From Methylophilaceae bacterium (lineage in GTDB: Bacteria > Pseudomonadota > Gammaproteobacteria > Burkholderiales > Methylophilaceae), in assembly GCA_018398995.1 (NCBI GenBank), contig CP073759.1, positions 310,001 through 374,000 on the forward strand: 64,000 bases of DNA, written 5' to 3'. Under the pieces are notes generated by a model, which worked only from the letters and a program-made list of their open reading frames with translations, ran no database searches and was not told where the DNA came from. A program made the translations under genes and the position numbers. Positions within the stretch are counted from its first letter, which is position 1, and each line of letters opens with the position of its first letter. Shown one piece after another: positions 45,503 through 57,101 of this stretch.

Positions 45503-46572
45503 TGACAAACACAACAAAAATTAGCAGCGGCAGATTTTTTGAAGACTTCGTTTTGGATGAGGTGATTCAACACGCCACGCCGCGCACCATCACAGCGGGC
45601 GATACTGCACTTTATATCGCCCTAACTGGAGCAAGAAACCCCCTACACTGTAGCGAGCCATTTGCGCAAAGTTTAGAGTATAAAAGCACACCGATTGATG
45701 ATTTACTTGCTTTTCATATTGCCTTTGGTAAAACCGTACCAGATATTTCTGTCAACGCTGTGGCTAATTTAGGTTATGCCGATGTCAAGTTTGCTCAACC
45801 TATATTCGTGGGCGACACATTAAGCACCGCTAGCCAAGTCATTGGTTTAAAGCAGAACTCTAACGGCAAAAGTGGCGTGGTTTGGGTGCGCTCTACCACT
45901 GTTAATCAAAATAACACACCCGTATTAAGCTGGGTACGCTGGGTGATGGTACATAAAAAACAAATGAGTACCGATGCACCTACAGCAGTGATCCCCTCAC
46001 TGCCTACCCATGTGGAGGCAAGCCAGCTACACATACCAAGCTATGTGCAAACACATGATGAAATCAGCAACGTCACGGGTGGCCAATATGTTTGGGATGA
46101 CTATGCCATTGGCGAGCGACTGAATCATGTTGCAGGCATGACAATTAATGAAAGTGACCACGCATTAGCAACCAGGCTTTATCAAAATAATGCGCGCTTA
46201 CATTTTGATGCGCATCTTATGCACAATGCGCCAATTGGAAAACGCCTTGTTTATGGCGGCGTTGTGATTTCGGTTTGCCGCGCGCTGAGTTATGAAGGCT
46301 TGGAAAATGCACTGAGCATCTTAGCTATTAATGGCGGCACACATGTTAATCCAACATTCGCAGGCGACACCATCTACACCATCACTGAAGTTTTGGATAA
46401 GTGGGCCTTACCAACCCGTCAAGATATAGGCGCTTTACGGTTACGTATGGTAGGTATTAAAAATATGTCTCCTAGCGCAATTGAGGCTATTAAAACCAAT
46501 CAAGACTACCACCAACATGTGGTATTAGATCTCGACTACACAGTGGCAATGCCACGTAAAGGAAATGAATAA
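45502..46572 (+). CDS. mch: mesaconyl-CoA hydratase (beta-methylmalyl-CoA dehydratase), MaoC-type
   Basis: This double hot-dog hydratase would interconvert mesaconyl-C1-CoA and beta-methylmalyl-CoA. The 356-residue protein has the Mch start GRFFEDF followed by HATPRTIT, then DDLLAFHIAFGKTVPDIS, NAVANLGYADVKF, ATRLYQNNARLHFD, LAINGGTHVNPTFAGDTIY and the end LDLDYTVAMPRK, all strongly like the ethylmalonyl-CoA pathway enzyme. That pathway is not otherwise visible here. It sits between two CitE-like genes with one-base overlaps and upstream of prpBCD. Making or consuming propionyl-CoA through beta-methylmalyl-CoA is the obvious hypothesis. Confidence 0.88.
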   Translation: MTNTTKISSGRFFEDFVLDEVIQHATPRTITAGDTALYIALTGARNPLHCSEPFAQSLEYKSTPIDDLLAFHIAFGKTVPDISVNAVANLGYADVKFAQPIFVGDTLSTASQVIGLKQNSNGKSGVVWVRSTTVNQNNTPVLSWVRWVMVHKKQMSTDAPTAVIPSLPTHVEASQLHIPSYVQTHDEISNVTGGQYVWDDYAIGERLNHVAGMTINESDHALATRLYQNNARLHFDAHLMHNAPIGKRLVYGGVVISVCRALSYEGLENALSILAINGGTHVNPTFAGDTIYTITEVLDKWALPTRQDIGALRLRMVGIKNMSPSAIEAIKTNQDYHQHVVLDLDYTVAMPRKGNE

Positions 46573-47555
46573 TGAGTGTACATCCAAGTGAAGCTTTATT
46601 TGGCGGCGAAAAGCCGTTCCCTTTAATTCCAACTTGTGAGCATTTTGCTGGCAGTGAAAAGTTAATTTTAAAAGCGCTCGGCTTGCAAGATACGATTGGC
46701 CCAGTGTTTGACATTACTTGTGACTGTGAGGATGGCGCGGCCAGTGGACAAGAGCGTGAGCATGCACAGATGATTGTCAACGTACTGACTTCTGATGCAA
46801 ACAAACACAAGATGGCCGGCGCGCGCATTCATGATTACACGCACCCTGCTTGGAAACAAGATATTGATATATTGGTTGCTGGCGCTGGAAACGTATTAAG
46901 TTACATCACCATACCAAAATGTACCGATGTTAATCAAGCACGAGAAATGATTGCCTATCTGCAAAAAATGGCAACCTTTAGCGGTATCACGCGTGAAATT
47001 CCAGTTCATATTCTGATTGAAACGCACGGTGCATTACATCAAGTACATGACATTGCCAAACTGCCTTGGTTGCAAGTACTAGACTTTGGCTTAATGGACT
47101 TTGTCAGCGCGCATAATGGCGCAATACCTGCCAGCGCAATGCGCAGCCCTGGTCAATTTGAACACCGTTTACTAGCAAGAGCAAAAGCGGAAGTCACTGC
47201 TGCTGCGCTAGGTAATGGCATCGTGCCTGCGCACAATGTCACCTTAGATCTTAAAAATGTAGAAACAACCTATAGTGATGCATCGCGTGCCAGAAACGAG
47301 TTTGGATTTATGCGCATGTGGAGCATCTACCCCACCCAGATTCAGGCGATTGTTGATGCAATGAAGCCTAATTTTGATGAAGTGATTGATGCTGCCAATA
47401 TTTTACTAACGGCACAAGCAGCAGACTGGGGCCCTATTCAATACGCAGGAGAGTTACATGATCGTGCAACTTACCGCTATTTCTGGGAAATTTTACAAAA
47501 GGCGAGACTCACTGGCGTCACTATTCCAGAGCAAGCCGTTATCGCATTCTTTTAG
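46572..47555 (+). CDS. CitE-like (HpcH/HpaI) lyase, copy C
   Basis: This 327-residue protein of the CitE/malyl-CoA lyase family has the full active-site set: Glu53 and Asp54 in DCEDGAASG, Arg85 in GARIHDY, Glu150 in ILIETHG and Asp176 in GLMDFVSAHNG. This subtype, as I recall, occurs in TCA clusters of other betaproteobacteria near sdh and mdh genes without a proven function. It overlaps mch by one base and precedes prpB by 16 bases. It is a better candidate for an active lyase than copy B. Confidence 0.84.
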   Translation: MSVHPSEALFGGEKPFPLIPTCEHFAGSEKLILKALGLQDTIGPVFDITCDCEDGAASGQEREHAQMIVNVLTSDANKHKMAGARIHDYTHPAWKQDIDILVAGAGNVLSYITIPKCTDVNQAREMIAYLQKMATFSGITREIPVHILIETHGALHQVHDIAKLPWLQVLDFGLMDFVSAHNGAIPASAMRSPGQFEHRLLARAKAEVTAAALGNGIVPAHNVTLDLKNVETTYSDASRARNEFGFMRMWSIYPTQIQAIVDAMKPNFDEVIDAANILLTAQAADWGPIQYAGELHDRATYRYFWEILQKARLTGVTIPEQAVIAFF

Positions 47556-47571
47556 TTAATGAAGGTCTATT

Positions 47572-48450
47572 ATGAGCAATCTTGAAACAGCAGGCATGCG
47601 CTTTCGCGCCGCGCTAGAAGCAGAAAGTCCATTACAAATTATCGGGGCAATTAATGCCTATCATGCAATGCTTGCAACACAATCTGGATTCAAGGCAATC
47701 TATTTATCAGGCGGTGGCGTAGCAGCAGGTTCGCTTGGCGTGCCAGATCTGGGCATTTCAACACTAGAGGATGTATTAATCGATGTTAGACGCATCACAG
47801 ATGCCGTCGATACGCCGCTACTAGTGGATATTGATACTGGTTTTGGTGGTGCATTTAATATAGCGCGCTCCATTAAAAGTGTCCAAAAAGCCGGTGCCGC
47901 AGCCGTTCATATTGAAGACCAAGTCAGTGCCAAACGCTGTGGCCATCGGCCCAATAAAGCGATTGTTAGTCAAAATGAAATGGTTGATCGGATTAAAGCT
48001 GCTGTAGACGCGAGAACAGATGATAGCTTTGTGATTATGGCCCGTACCGATGCACTTGCAGTTGAAGGCTTGCAATCTGCAATCGATCGCGCATGCGCTT
48101 GCGTTGAGGCTGGTGCAGATATGGTTTTTCCTGAGGCCATCACCGAACTTAATATGTATCAACAATTTGCCGATGCGGTTAAAGCACCCATTTTAGCCAA
48201 CATTACCGAATTTGGCTCAACACCGCTTTTTACTGTTAAAGAGTTAGCCACCGTAGATGTCAGCATGGTGCTCTATCCGCTTTCTGCGTTCCGCGCCATG
48301 AATCAAGCAGCACTGAATGTCTATACAGCTGTTCGTCAAGATGGCACACAACAGCATGTGATCGATACGATGCAAACACGCATGGCGCTTTACGACCACT
48401 TGGGGTATCACGCATTCGAACAAAAATTAGATGCACTTTATCAAAAATAA
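47572..48450 (+). CDS. prpB: 2-methylisocitrate lyase
   Basis: This enzyme cleaves 2-methylisocitrate to pyruvate and succinate in the methylcitrate cycle. The 292-residue protein has the catalytic loop [10 protein letters not shown] (Cys123), the metal region [10 protein letters not shown], and the PrpB-specific [11 protein letters not shown] and [13 protein letters not shown]. Length fits PrpB, not isocitrate lyase. It is followed 41 bases later by prpC. Confidence 0.96.
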   Translation: MSNLETAGMRFRAALEAESPLQIIGAINAYHAMLATQSGFKAIYLSGGGVAAGSLGVPDLGISTLEDVLIDVRRITDAVDTPLLVDIDTGFGGAFNIARSIKSVQKAGAAAVHIEDQVSAKRCGHRPNKAIVSQNEMVDRIKAAVDARTDDSFVIMARTDALAVEGLQSAIDRACACVEAGADMVFPEAITELNMYQQFADAVKAPILANITEFGSTPLFTVKELATVDVSMVLYPLSAFRAMNQAALNVYTAVRQDGTQQHVIDTMQTRMALYDHLGYHAFEQKLDALYQK

Positions 48451-48491
48451 CGATTTGAATAGTAAAAGAGCTTAAAAATAGGGAGATTAAA

Positions 48492-49652
48492 ATGAATACA
48501 TCAACCGATACCATGAATGAAGCGCCTAAAAAGAAAAAGGGCGTTGCACTCGCGGGGGTTTCTGCTGGTTCTACGGCTATTTGCACGGTAGGTCATACTG
48601 GTAACGACTTACATTATCGCGGTTACGATATTACTGAACTGGCAAATTACGCTACATTTGAAGAGGTTGCCTATTTACTTATTTACGGCGAACTGCCTAC
48701 CCAGCCGCAATTGGCCGCCTACCATCAAAAACTCAGAAAGTTACGCGGCATCCCTGCTGCACTCAAAACCGTTTTAGAACAGATTCCAGCTAGCGCTCAT
48801 CCAATGGATGTGATGCGCACGGGCTGCTCTATGCTTGGCACACTAGAACCAGAATCAGAAGATCACAATATTAACGGCGCCAGACAATTAGGCGACCGTT
48901 TGATTGCTTGTTTTGGCTCCATCTTGGTTTATTGGTATCACTACAGCCATCATGACAAACGCATAGAAGTTGAAACCGATGATGATTCAATTGCTGCGCA
49001 TTTTTTACATATATTGCATGGGGAAAAGCCAAAACAACTGCATATTGACGCCATGAATACTTCTTTGGTGTTATATGCCGAACATGAATTTAATGCATCA
49101 ACATTTACTGCGCGCGTTGTATCGGGCACGCTATCAGACATGTATTCGTGCATCACCAGCGCGATTGGTGCGCTGCGCGGTCCCAAACATGGTGGCGCAA
49201 ACGAGGCGGCGATGGAGATTATTCAACGCTATCAAACGCCAGATGAAGCAGAAGCCGACATCATGGCGCGCATGGCACGCAAAGAAATTGTGATTGGCTT
49301 TGGTCATCCTGTCTATACCATTGGCGACCCGCGAAACGAGTCAATCAAAGCAGTTAGTCATGCATTAAGTACAGATGCTGGCAACATGAATCTGTTTAAT
49401 ATTTCAGCGCGAATAGAAGAAACCATGTGGCGCGAGAAAAAAATGTTCCCCAATTTAGATTGGTACAGCGCTTCTAGCTATCACATGATGGGCATTCCAA
49501 CAGGCATGTTCACCCCTATTTTTGTCATCTCGCGCACCACAGGCTGGATTGCACATGCGATAGAGCAGCGCGTTGATAATAAAATTATTCGCCCAAATGC
49601 TGAATATGTCGGTCCTGAAAACAGGCCATATACACCAATCGAACAACGCTAA
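48492..49652 (+). CDS. prpC: 2-methylcitrate synthase
   Basis: This enzyme condenses propionyl-CoA with oxaloacetate to 2-methylcitrate. The 386-residue protein has the PrpC hallmarks [32 protein letters not shown] (catalytic His) and [13 protein letters not shown], with [18 protein letters not shown] near the end. AGGGAG precedes the ATG. It lies between prpB and prpD; no separate citrate synthase gene is in this window. Confidence 0.95.
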   Translation: MNTSTDTMNEAPKKKKGVALAGVSAGSTAICTVGHTGNDLHYRGYDITELANYATFEEVAYLLIYGELPTQPQLAAYHQKLRKLRGIPAALKTVLEQIPASAHPMDVMRTGCSMLGTLEPESEDHNINGARQLGDRLIACFGSILVYWYHYSHHDKRIEVETDDDSIAAHFLHILHGEKPKQLHIDAMNTSLVLYAEHEFNASTFTARVVSGTLSDMYSCITSAIGALRGPKHGGANEAAMEIIQRYQTPDEAEADIMARMARKEIVIGFGHPVYTIGDPRNESIKAVSHALSTDAGNMNLFNISARIEETMWREKKMFPNLDWYSASSYHMMGIPTGMFTPIFVISRTTGWIAHAIEQRVDNKIIRPNAEYVGPENRPYTPIEQR

Positions 49653-49676
49653 TTCCAATTTATTTAAAGGTTATTT

Positions 49677-51137
49677 ATGTCAAGCCACATTTCTAATGTA
49701 AGACCAAACCCAGACCAAGTCATCGTCGATATTGCTGATTACGTCGTAAACTATGAAATACAATCTGATGAAGCCTATGACACGGCGCGCAACTGCTTAA
49801 TCGATACGCTGGGTTGCGGTTTTGAAGCACTCGATTACCCTGCCTGTAAAAAACTACTAGGCCCAGTGATAGCAGGCACTGTTGTACCTAATGGCGCAAA
49901 AGTACCTGGCACCAACTATCAGCTAGACCCTATTTTGGCTGCTTTTAATATTGGCGCCATGATTCGTTGGTTAGATTTTAACGATACTTGGTTGGCAGCA
50001 GAATGGGGACACCCTTCTGATAACCTTGGCGGTATTTTGGCGGTTGCCGATTATTTATCTCGCAAGAGTGTTGCCGAAGGAAAAGCACCGCTCACCATGA
50101 AAGACGTGCTAACCGCTATGATTAAAGCGCATGAGATACAAGGCGTTCTGGCGCTTGAAAATAGTTTTAATCGCGTTGGTTTAGATCATGTCATTTTAGT
50201 AAAAATTGCCTCCACTGCTGTTGTGACCAAGCTATTGGGTGGCACTAAAGAAGATATCATCAATGCAGTTTCTAACGCATTTGTAGACGGTCAAAGCTTA
50301 CGCACTTATCGCCACTCACCCAACACTGGCTCACGTAAATCATGGGCGGCGGGCGATGCCACATCGCGTGCAGTCCGTTTGGCATGGATGACCATGCAAG
50401 GTGAAATGGGCTATCCTGGCGCATTAACAGCCAAAACTTGGGGCTTTTATGACGTGCTATTTAAAGGTAAGCCATTCCAATTTCAACGCACGTATGGCTC
50501 ATATGTGATGGAACAAGTGTTGTTTAAAATCTCATTTCCAGCAGAGTTTCATGCACAAACTGCAGTAGAATGTGCTTTTCAATTACATGCCGAAGTTGGC
50601 AGCAAATTACAAACATTAGCGCAAATTGCAGAAATCGACAAAATCGTCATCACCACCCATGAATCTGCTATTCGCATCATTGACAAAACAGGGCCGCTAG
50701 ATAACCCAGCCGACCGCGATCATTGCATTCAATACATGGCTGCCGTGGGTTTATTAAAAGGTAGTTTAACTGCCCAAGATTATGAAGATGCTGCAGCTGC
50801 TGACCAACGTATTGACGCCATCCGCGAGAAAATGGTGTGTGTGGAAAAAGCCGAATACACCAAGGATTACCATGATCCTGAAAAACGCTCGATTGCTAAC
50901 GCTATTCAGATTTTCTTTAAAGATGGCTCTAGTTCTAGCAATATCGCGGTCGAATATCCAATTGGACACCGTCGTCGTCGTGAAGAGGGTATTCCAGAAC
51001 TGGTAAAGAAATTTAAAGTGAATCTAGCGCGTCGATTTGATCAGAACACACAACAGGCCATTTTAGATTTATGTTTAGATCAAACCAAGCTCGAAAATAC
51101 GGCTGTCAATGCGTTTGTCGATATGATGGTGTTTTAA
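49677..51137 (+). CDS. prpD: 2-methylcitrate dehydratase
   Basis: This MmgE/PrpD-family enzyme dehydrates 2-methylcitrate to 2-methyl-cis-aconitate. The 486-residue protein shows [36 protein letters not shown], and [15 protein letters not shown] and [10 protein letters not shown] near the C-terminus. The length is the usual 480-490. AcnB from the left operon would then rehydrate the product to methylisocitrate. It is the last gene of the right operon; 84 bases separate it from purB. Confidence 0.95.
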   Translation: MSSHISNVRPNPDQVIVDIADYVVNYEIQSDEAYDTARNCLIDTLGCGFEALDYPACKKLLGPVIAGTVVPNGAKVPGTNYQLDPILAAFNIGAMIRWLDFNDTWLAAEWGHPSDNLGGILAVADYLSRKSVAEGKAPLTMKDVLTAMIKAHEIQGVLALENSFNRVGLDHVILVKIASTAVVTKLLGGTKEDIINAVSNAFVDGQSLRTYRHSPNTGSRKSWAAGDATSRAVRLAWMTMQGEMGYPGALTAKTWGFYDVLFKGKPFQFQRTYGSYVMEQVLFKISFPAEFHAQTAVECAFQLHAEVGSKLQTLAQIAEIDKIVITTHESAIRIIDKTGPLDNPADRDHCIQYMAAVGLLKGSLTAQDYEDAAAADQRIDAIREKMVCVEKAEYTKDYHDPEKRSIANAIQIFFKDGSSSSNIAVEYPIGHRRRREEGIPELVKKFKVNLARRFDQNTQQAILDLCLDQTKLENTAVNAFVDMMVF

Positions 51138-51191
51138 AAAGTTAATACACAAACCTTTACCTGAATAGATTAAGTGGCATAAAAAGCGTAA

Positions 51192-53182
<1,991 letters not shown>

Positions 53183-53184
53183 CG

Positions 53185-53886
53185 ATGGACCTTCACACAG
53201 AAGCGCAACAATTTTTATTCAGCGCGCAAAACGGTGTACTTTCCAGCCACTCAGCGCAATTTGCAGGCTATCCTTTTGGTTCGGTGACGCCTTTTGTTTT
53301 AAATCAACAAGGCATGCCTGTTATTTTAATTAGCAACTTGGCCGAGCACACAAAAAATATCACACAAAATGCCCACGTTTCTTTGTTGGTGTTTAATAAT
53401 GAAGGTGATTTACAAGCGGGCGCTAGGCTGACACTGCTTGCCACTGCAGAACAAACCGATAAAAACAACGGTTTAATTCGAGCCCGATATTTACGCTACA
53501 TGCCGCAAGCTGAATCTTATTTCGATATGCATGACTTTATGTTTTATACGCTCCATATTACCCATGCTCGCTATATTGCCGGCTTTGGTAAGATGGGTTG
53601 GGTACAAGGCGACACCTTCCACATACCAAGCAATCCCTTATTTATTGAAGAGTCGGATATTTTGGATCATATGAATGCAGACCATAGCGAAAATCTAAAA
53701 GCCTATTGTCTGCATTATCATCAAGTCGTCGCTTCAACAGTGACCATGATCGGCATTGATACTTTCGGTTTTGATGTCCGTGTCAATCACCAGCAGCAAT
53801 TACGCTTCACTTTCACCGAAAGCATCAGCAATGCACAAGAAGCAAGGGCCGCTTTGGTGGCAATGGCAAAAATATGTCGCAGTTAA
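53185..53886 (+). CDS. HugZ/PPOX-type flavin-binding split-barrel protein
   Basis: This 233-residue protein has an N-terminal pyridoxamine-phosphate-oxidase-like split barrel (FGSVTPFVLNQQGMPVILIS, LAEHTKNI) and a C-terminal DUF2470-type domain with ILDHMNADHSENL, as in HugZ heme-degradation proteins. Heme oxygenase activity cannot be assumed; many relatives are of unknown role. It overlaps the next gene by 13 bases. Confidence 0.8.
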   Translation: MDLHTEAQQFLFSAQNGVLSSHSAQFAGYPFGSVTPFVLNQQGMPVILISNLAEHTKNITQNAHVSLLVFNNEGDLQAGARLTLLATAEQTDKNNGLIRARYLRYMPQAESYFDMHDFMFYTLHITHARYIAGFGKMGWVQGDTFHIPSNPLFIEESDILDHMNADHSENLKAYCLHYHQVVASTVTMIGIDTFGFDVRVNHQQQLRFTFTESISNAQEARAALVAMAKICRS

Positions 53887-54245
53887 ATCAACCATTCAAT
53901 CTTGTTAAGAAATTGCAACTTTTTGCATCGATAAGCTTAATTGCATTGATTGTTTTGTGCTTATCTTGGGAAATTTTTCTTGCACCTCTCAAGGCTGATG
54001 GCTCATTACTTTTTCTGAAGGCTTTGCCCTTACTTGCGCCATTATTTGGCATTCTCAAAGGTCATCGTTACACGTACCAATGGGCCAGTATGCTCATTCT
54101 GCTCTACTTTATTGAAGGCGTTGTTCGCGCCTGGTCTGATCAAGGTTTCTCCGCCCAATTGGCTATGATAGAAACCCTGTTGAGTATTATCTTCTTTGGG
54201 TGTGCAATTTTTTATGCGCGGCTTACACGCAACACTGGCTTGTAA
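53874..54245 (+). CDS. DUF2069-type membrane protein
   Basis: This 123-residue protein has four hydrophobic segments (near 16-33, 44-60, 66-82 and 95-115) with short loops, including [12 protein letters not shown] and [12 protein letters not shown]. This pattern fits the DUF2069 family found next to wrbA in many proteobacteria. Function unknown. It overlaps the HugZ-like gene by 13 bases. Confidence 0.78.
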   Translation: MSQLNQPFNLVKKLQLFASISLIALIVLCLSWEIFLAPLKADGSLLFLKALPLLAPLFGILKGHRYTYQWASMLILLYFIEGVVRAWSDQGFSAQLAMIETLLSIIFFGCAIFYARLTRNTGL

Positions 54246-54259
54246 TTTATAATAAGCGT

Positions 54260-55000
54260 ATGCGAATTTTAATTTCCAACGATGATGGCTATTTATCTGA
54301 AGGCATTGCAACATTGGTTAACCATCTTACCGAGATTGCAGAGCTTACCGTCGTTGCTCCAGATCGCAATCGCAGTGGCGCCAGCAACTCGCTCACGCTC
54401 GATAGACCTTTGTACGTTAAACAAGCAGCGAACGGGTTCTTTTACGTAGACGGCACCCCAACAGATTGCGTACATGTTGCGTTAACAGGGTTGATGACAA
54501 CCATGCCAGATTTGGTTATTTCAGGCATTAATGATGGTGCCAATATGGGCGATGACACGATTTATAGCGGCACCGTTGCGGCTGCAATGGAAGGTTACCT
54601 ATTAAATATTCCAGCGATTGCCATTTCTATGTCACAACACAATGCCATCCACTTTGAAACAGCAGCAAGAGTTGTCGTTGAGTTAGTGAAACATTATCTG
54701 AAGAAACCTTGTCAATTACCTATGCTGCTAAACGTTAATGTGCCTGATGTGCCTTATGAGGCATTAAATGGCAAGGTGATTACGCGATTAGGTAAGCGGC
54801 ATAAAGCTGAGCCTGTGATTAAAATCAAAACACCGCGTGGTGAACAAGTCTATTGGATAGGTGCAGCAGGACAACCGAATGATGGTGGTGAAGGTACAGA
54901 CTTTTACGCAATTTCTAACAACCAAGTCTCCATTACCCCCATTCGTGCAGATTTGACTAAACATGAGCAATTAACAGAATTAAAGAGTTGGCTTGATTAA
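54260..55000 (+). CDS. surE: 5'/3'-nucleotidase SurE
   Basis: This metal-dependent phosphatase acts on nucleoside monophosphates and related compounds. The 246-residue protein starts [11 protein letters not shown] (metal Asp8, Asp9) and contains [41 protein letters not shown] and GTDFYAIS. The open frame extends 20 codons upstream, but the ATG at 54260 matches the family. It begins the surE-pcm-nlpD unit. Confidence 0.96.
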   Translation: MRILISNDDGYLSEGIATLVNHLTEIAELTVVAPDRNRSGASNSLTLDRPLYVKQAANGFFYVDGTPTDCVHVALTGLMTTMPDLVISGINDGANMGDDTIYSGTVAAAMEGYLLNIPAIAISMSQHNAIHFETAARVVVELVKHYLKKPCQLPMLLNVNVPDVPYEALNGKVITRLGKRHKAEPVIKIKTPRGEQVYWIGAAGQPNDGGEGTDFYAISNNQVSITPIRADLTKHEQLTELKSWLD

Positions 55001-55003
55001 TTA

Positions 55004-55672
55004 ATGGCGTTAAAAACCCTAACAAAGCAATCTGGTATTGGCATGACATCGCCACGCACACGCGATCGCATGTTGGCGCGCCTGCGTGAACAAGGCATCA
55101 AAGATGAGTTTACCTTGTCTGTCATCGGCGAAATTCCAAGACATATTTTTGTCGACGAGGCCCTATCTATTCGTGCTTATGAAGATGTGTCTTTGCCAAT
55201 TGGCTACGGTCAGACCATTTCTCAACCCTACATTGTCGCGCGCATGACAGAGATTCTGCGTAATGACAAACCGCTAAATAAAGTATTAGAAATTGGAACA
55301 GGTTGTGGCTATCAAACGGCTGTTTTATCCCGTATTGCGCATGAAGTGCTGTCAGTAGAACGTATTCGTCCGTTAGTATTAAAGGCGCGTGATAATTTGC
55401 GCGCGCTGAAGTGTACTAATGTTAAACTAGACCATGTTGATGGCAGTGATGGTTTAGAAAGCCATGCCCCATTTGATGGCATCATCGTAACAGCAGCAGC
55501 GAGCCATGTGCCACAAAATCTGTTAATACAATTAGCAGAAGGTGGCAGAATGGTTATCCCAATTGGTACCGATTCGCAAACGCTGTATCTCATCGAGCGT
55601 TTAAATGATGAATTCGTAAAGACAGAATTAGAAGCAGTTAAATTCGTCCCTTTATTAGGTGGTTTAGGTTAA
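55004..55672 (+). CDS. pcm: protein-L-isoaspartate O-methyltransferase
   Basis: This SAM-dependent enzyme repairs isoaspartyl residues in aged proteins. The 222-residue protein has the SAM motif VLEIGTGCGYQTAVLS, GYGQTISQPYIVARM and the segment GIIVTAAASHVP. It lies three bases after surE and overlaps nlpD by one base. Confidence 0.95.
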   Translation: MALKTLTKQSGIGMTSPRTRDRMLARLREQGIKDEFTLSVIGEIPRHIFVDEALSIRAYEDVSLPIGYGQTISQPYIVARMTEILRNDKPLNKVLEIGTGCGYQTAVLSRIAHEVLSVERIRPLVLKARDNLRALKCTNVKLDHVDGSDGLESHAPFDGIIVTAAASHVPQNLLIQLAEGGRMVIPIGTDSQTLYLIERLNDEFVKTELEAVKFVPLLGGLG

Positions 55673-56652
55673 TGAAATATGTTTTTTTAGTTGGTTTTTT
55701 TGTTCTATTAATGGTGGGTTGTGCTAACCACACACCTGCGCCTGTGATAAATCGTTCGCCACAAGCAGCAATACCCAGCCCAACAATTAAAAGTGATGAC
55801 TGGCGACCTGATCGTTATATCGTAAAGAAAGGCGACACTTTATATAGCATAGGCCTCGAGCATGGTTACGATTATCGAGAAATTGCTGCTGCTAATAATA
55901 TTTATGACCCTTACACCATTAAAATTGGGCAGACGCTCAACTTTTCTAGCCTTAACAAAGAAACACCCAGCAATGTCAAACCTACGGCTTATGAAAATGA
56001 AAACGGTGTGATTATTTCCCCGATTGATGTTGATACAACAGCTATCCAGCAAGCAACCGATGCATCAACATCTTCGTTTACAACGCCAAAATTAGTATCT
56101 CCTAAAGCAATGCGTGAGCCTTATAGCATTGAAGCATTTAATCGCGTAGAGACCCCACCACCAGCGTCTACAGTCGAAATCGCTAACACTCAAACTAATA
56201 CAACGCCGATTACTGAGACAAAACAAGCTGCAGTCAATACTGTCAATGAACCCATAAAAAACAACATGGCCTCCACTGTTGTAGACGGCATTAGATGGTC
56301 ATGGCCTACAGAAGGCAAAGTAAGCGCAACTTTTAATGCGGCAAACAATAAGGGTATTGATATTGTTGGCAAAGAAGGACAACCGATTACCGCATCAGCC
56401 GATGGTAAAGTGATTTATACTGGCTCTGATTTACGTGGCTATGGTAAATTGGTTATTATTAAACATAGTAATACGCTGTTATCAGTTTATGCTCACAATA
56501 GCAAAATTAACATTAAAGAAGGGCAGATTGTCAAAGCTGGGCAGAAAATTGCTGAGATGGGTAACACAGATACGGATAAAACCAAGCTACATTTTGAAAT
56601 ACGCCAAAAGGGCAAGTCGGTAGACCCCGTATTATTCTTGCCCAACAGTTAA
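55672..56652 (+). CDS. nlpD: NlpD-like lipoprotein (LysM plus LytM/M23 domain)
   Basis: This outer-membrane lipoprotein probably activates a cell-division amidase. The 326-residue protein has a lipobox (LLMVGC), a LysM domain (about 44-90, RYIVKKGDTLYSIG...GQTLNF), a Thr/Ala/Pro-rich linker and a C-terminal LytM domain (about 205-320). The first LytM zinc histidine position reads NKGIDI, so the domain lacks hydrolase residues, as in NlpD. In many proteobacteria rpoS follows nlpD; here a small membrane-protein gene follows and no rpoS is seen. Confidence 0.9.
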   Translation: MKYVFLVGFFVLLMVGCANHTPAPVINRSPQAAIPSPTIKSDDWRPDRYIVKKGDTLYSIGLEHGYDYREIAAANNIYDPYTIKIGQTLNFSSLNKETPSNVKPTAYENENGVIISPIDVDTTAIQQATDASTSSFTTPKLVSPKAMREPYSIEAFNRVETPPPASTVEIANTQTNTTPITETKQAAVNTVNEPIKNNMASTVVDGIRWSWPTEGKVSATFNAANNKGIDIVGKEGQPITASADGKVIYTGSDLRGYGKLVIIKHSNTLLSVYAHNSKINIKEGQIVKAGQKIAEMGNTDTDKTKLHFEIRQKGKSVDPVLFLPNS

Positions 56653-56681
56653 TCATTTTCAATAAGGGAAATTAAACGATT

Positions 56682-57029
56682 ATGGAGCCCAACAAATACA
56701 AAAAGAACGCTGACATTCGCCCAGATTCGCTCATGCGAACCGTGACATCGACATCCTATTTTATTCTCATGCTGATCGGCATTATTGGTGTTGCGTTAGA
56801 TATGTTCAAAGAAGATGGCTTATTTACCCAAAGCCTTTTTTACCTTTTTCAATCAACGATGACGATGTTATTTATTCCTGTAATTTTTGTTACACTTTGG
56901 CTATTGAATCGCTGGATTAGCACACCCAATGCGTCTGAAACAAAAAAAAGTGGTAATTTACCCATGTACATTGTGATGCTGCTAGGCGTCTATTATATTT
57001 TTAAGTTTATTACCACCAATGCCTTTTAA
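56682..57029 (+). CDS. small membrane protein of unknown function
   Basis: This 115-residue protein has a charged N-terminus and three hydrophobic segments (near 25-45, 48-80 and 94-112). No family is recognised. AAGGGAA lies about ten bases before the ATG. It sits where rpoS is expected after nlpD, and is followed by a terminator. Confidence 0.7.
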   Translation: MEPNKYKKNADIRPDSLMRTVTSTSYFILMLIGIIGVALDMFKEDGLFTQSLFYLFQSTMTMLFIPVIFVTLWLLNRWISTPNASETKKSGNLPMYIVMLLGVYYIFKFITTNAF

Positions 57030-57053
57030 GGCTACTAGTCAGCATTAGCCATT

Positions 57054-57080
57054 AAAAAAGCCGTTTTGAACGGCTTTTTT
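57054..57080. terminator. bidirectional rho-independent terminator
   Basis: A 12-bp stem, AAAAAAGCCGTT/AACGGCTTTTTT, with loop TTG lies between the convergent small membrane-protein and thioredoxin-like genes. Confidence 0.92.
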
Positions 57081-57101
57081 TATTTTTAACAATACACTAA
57101 A

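Noticed and set aside
54042-54314. 90-codon minus-strand ORF across the DUF2069 and surE genes
   Set aside because: Antisense shadow of two well-supported overlapping genes, without family features.
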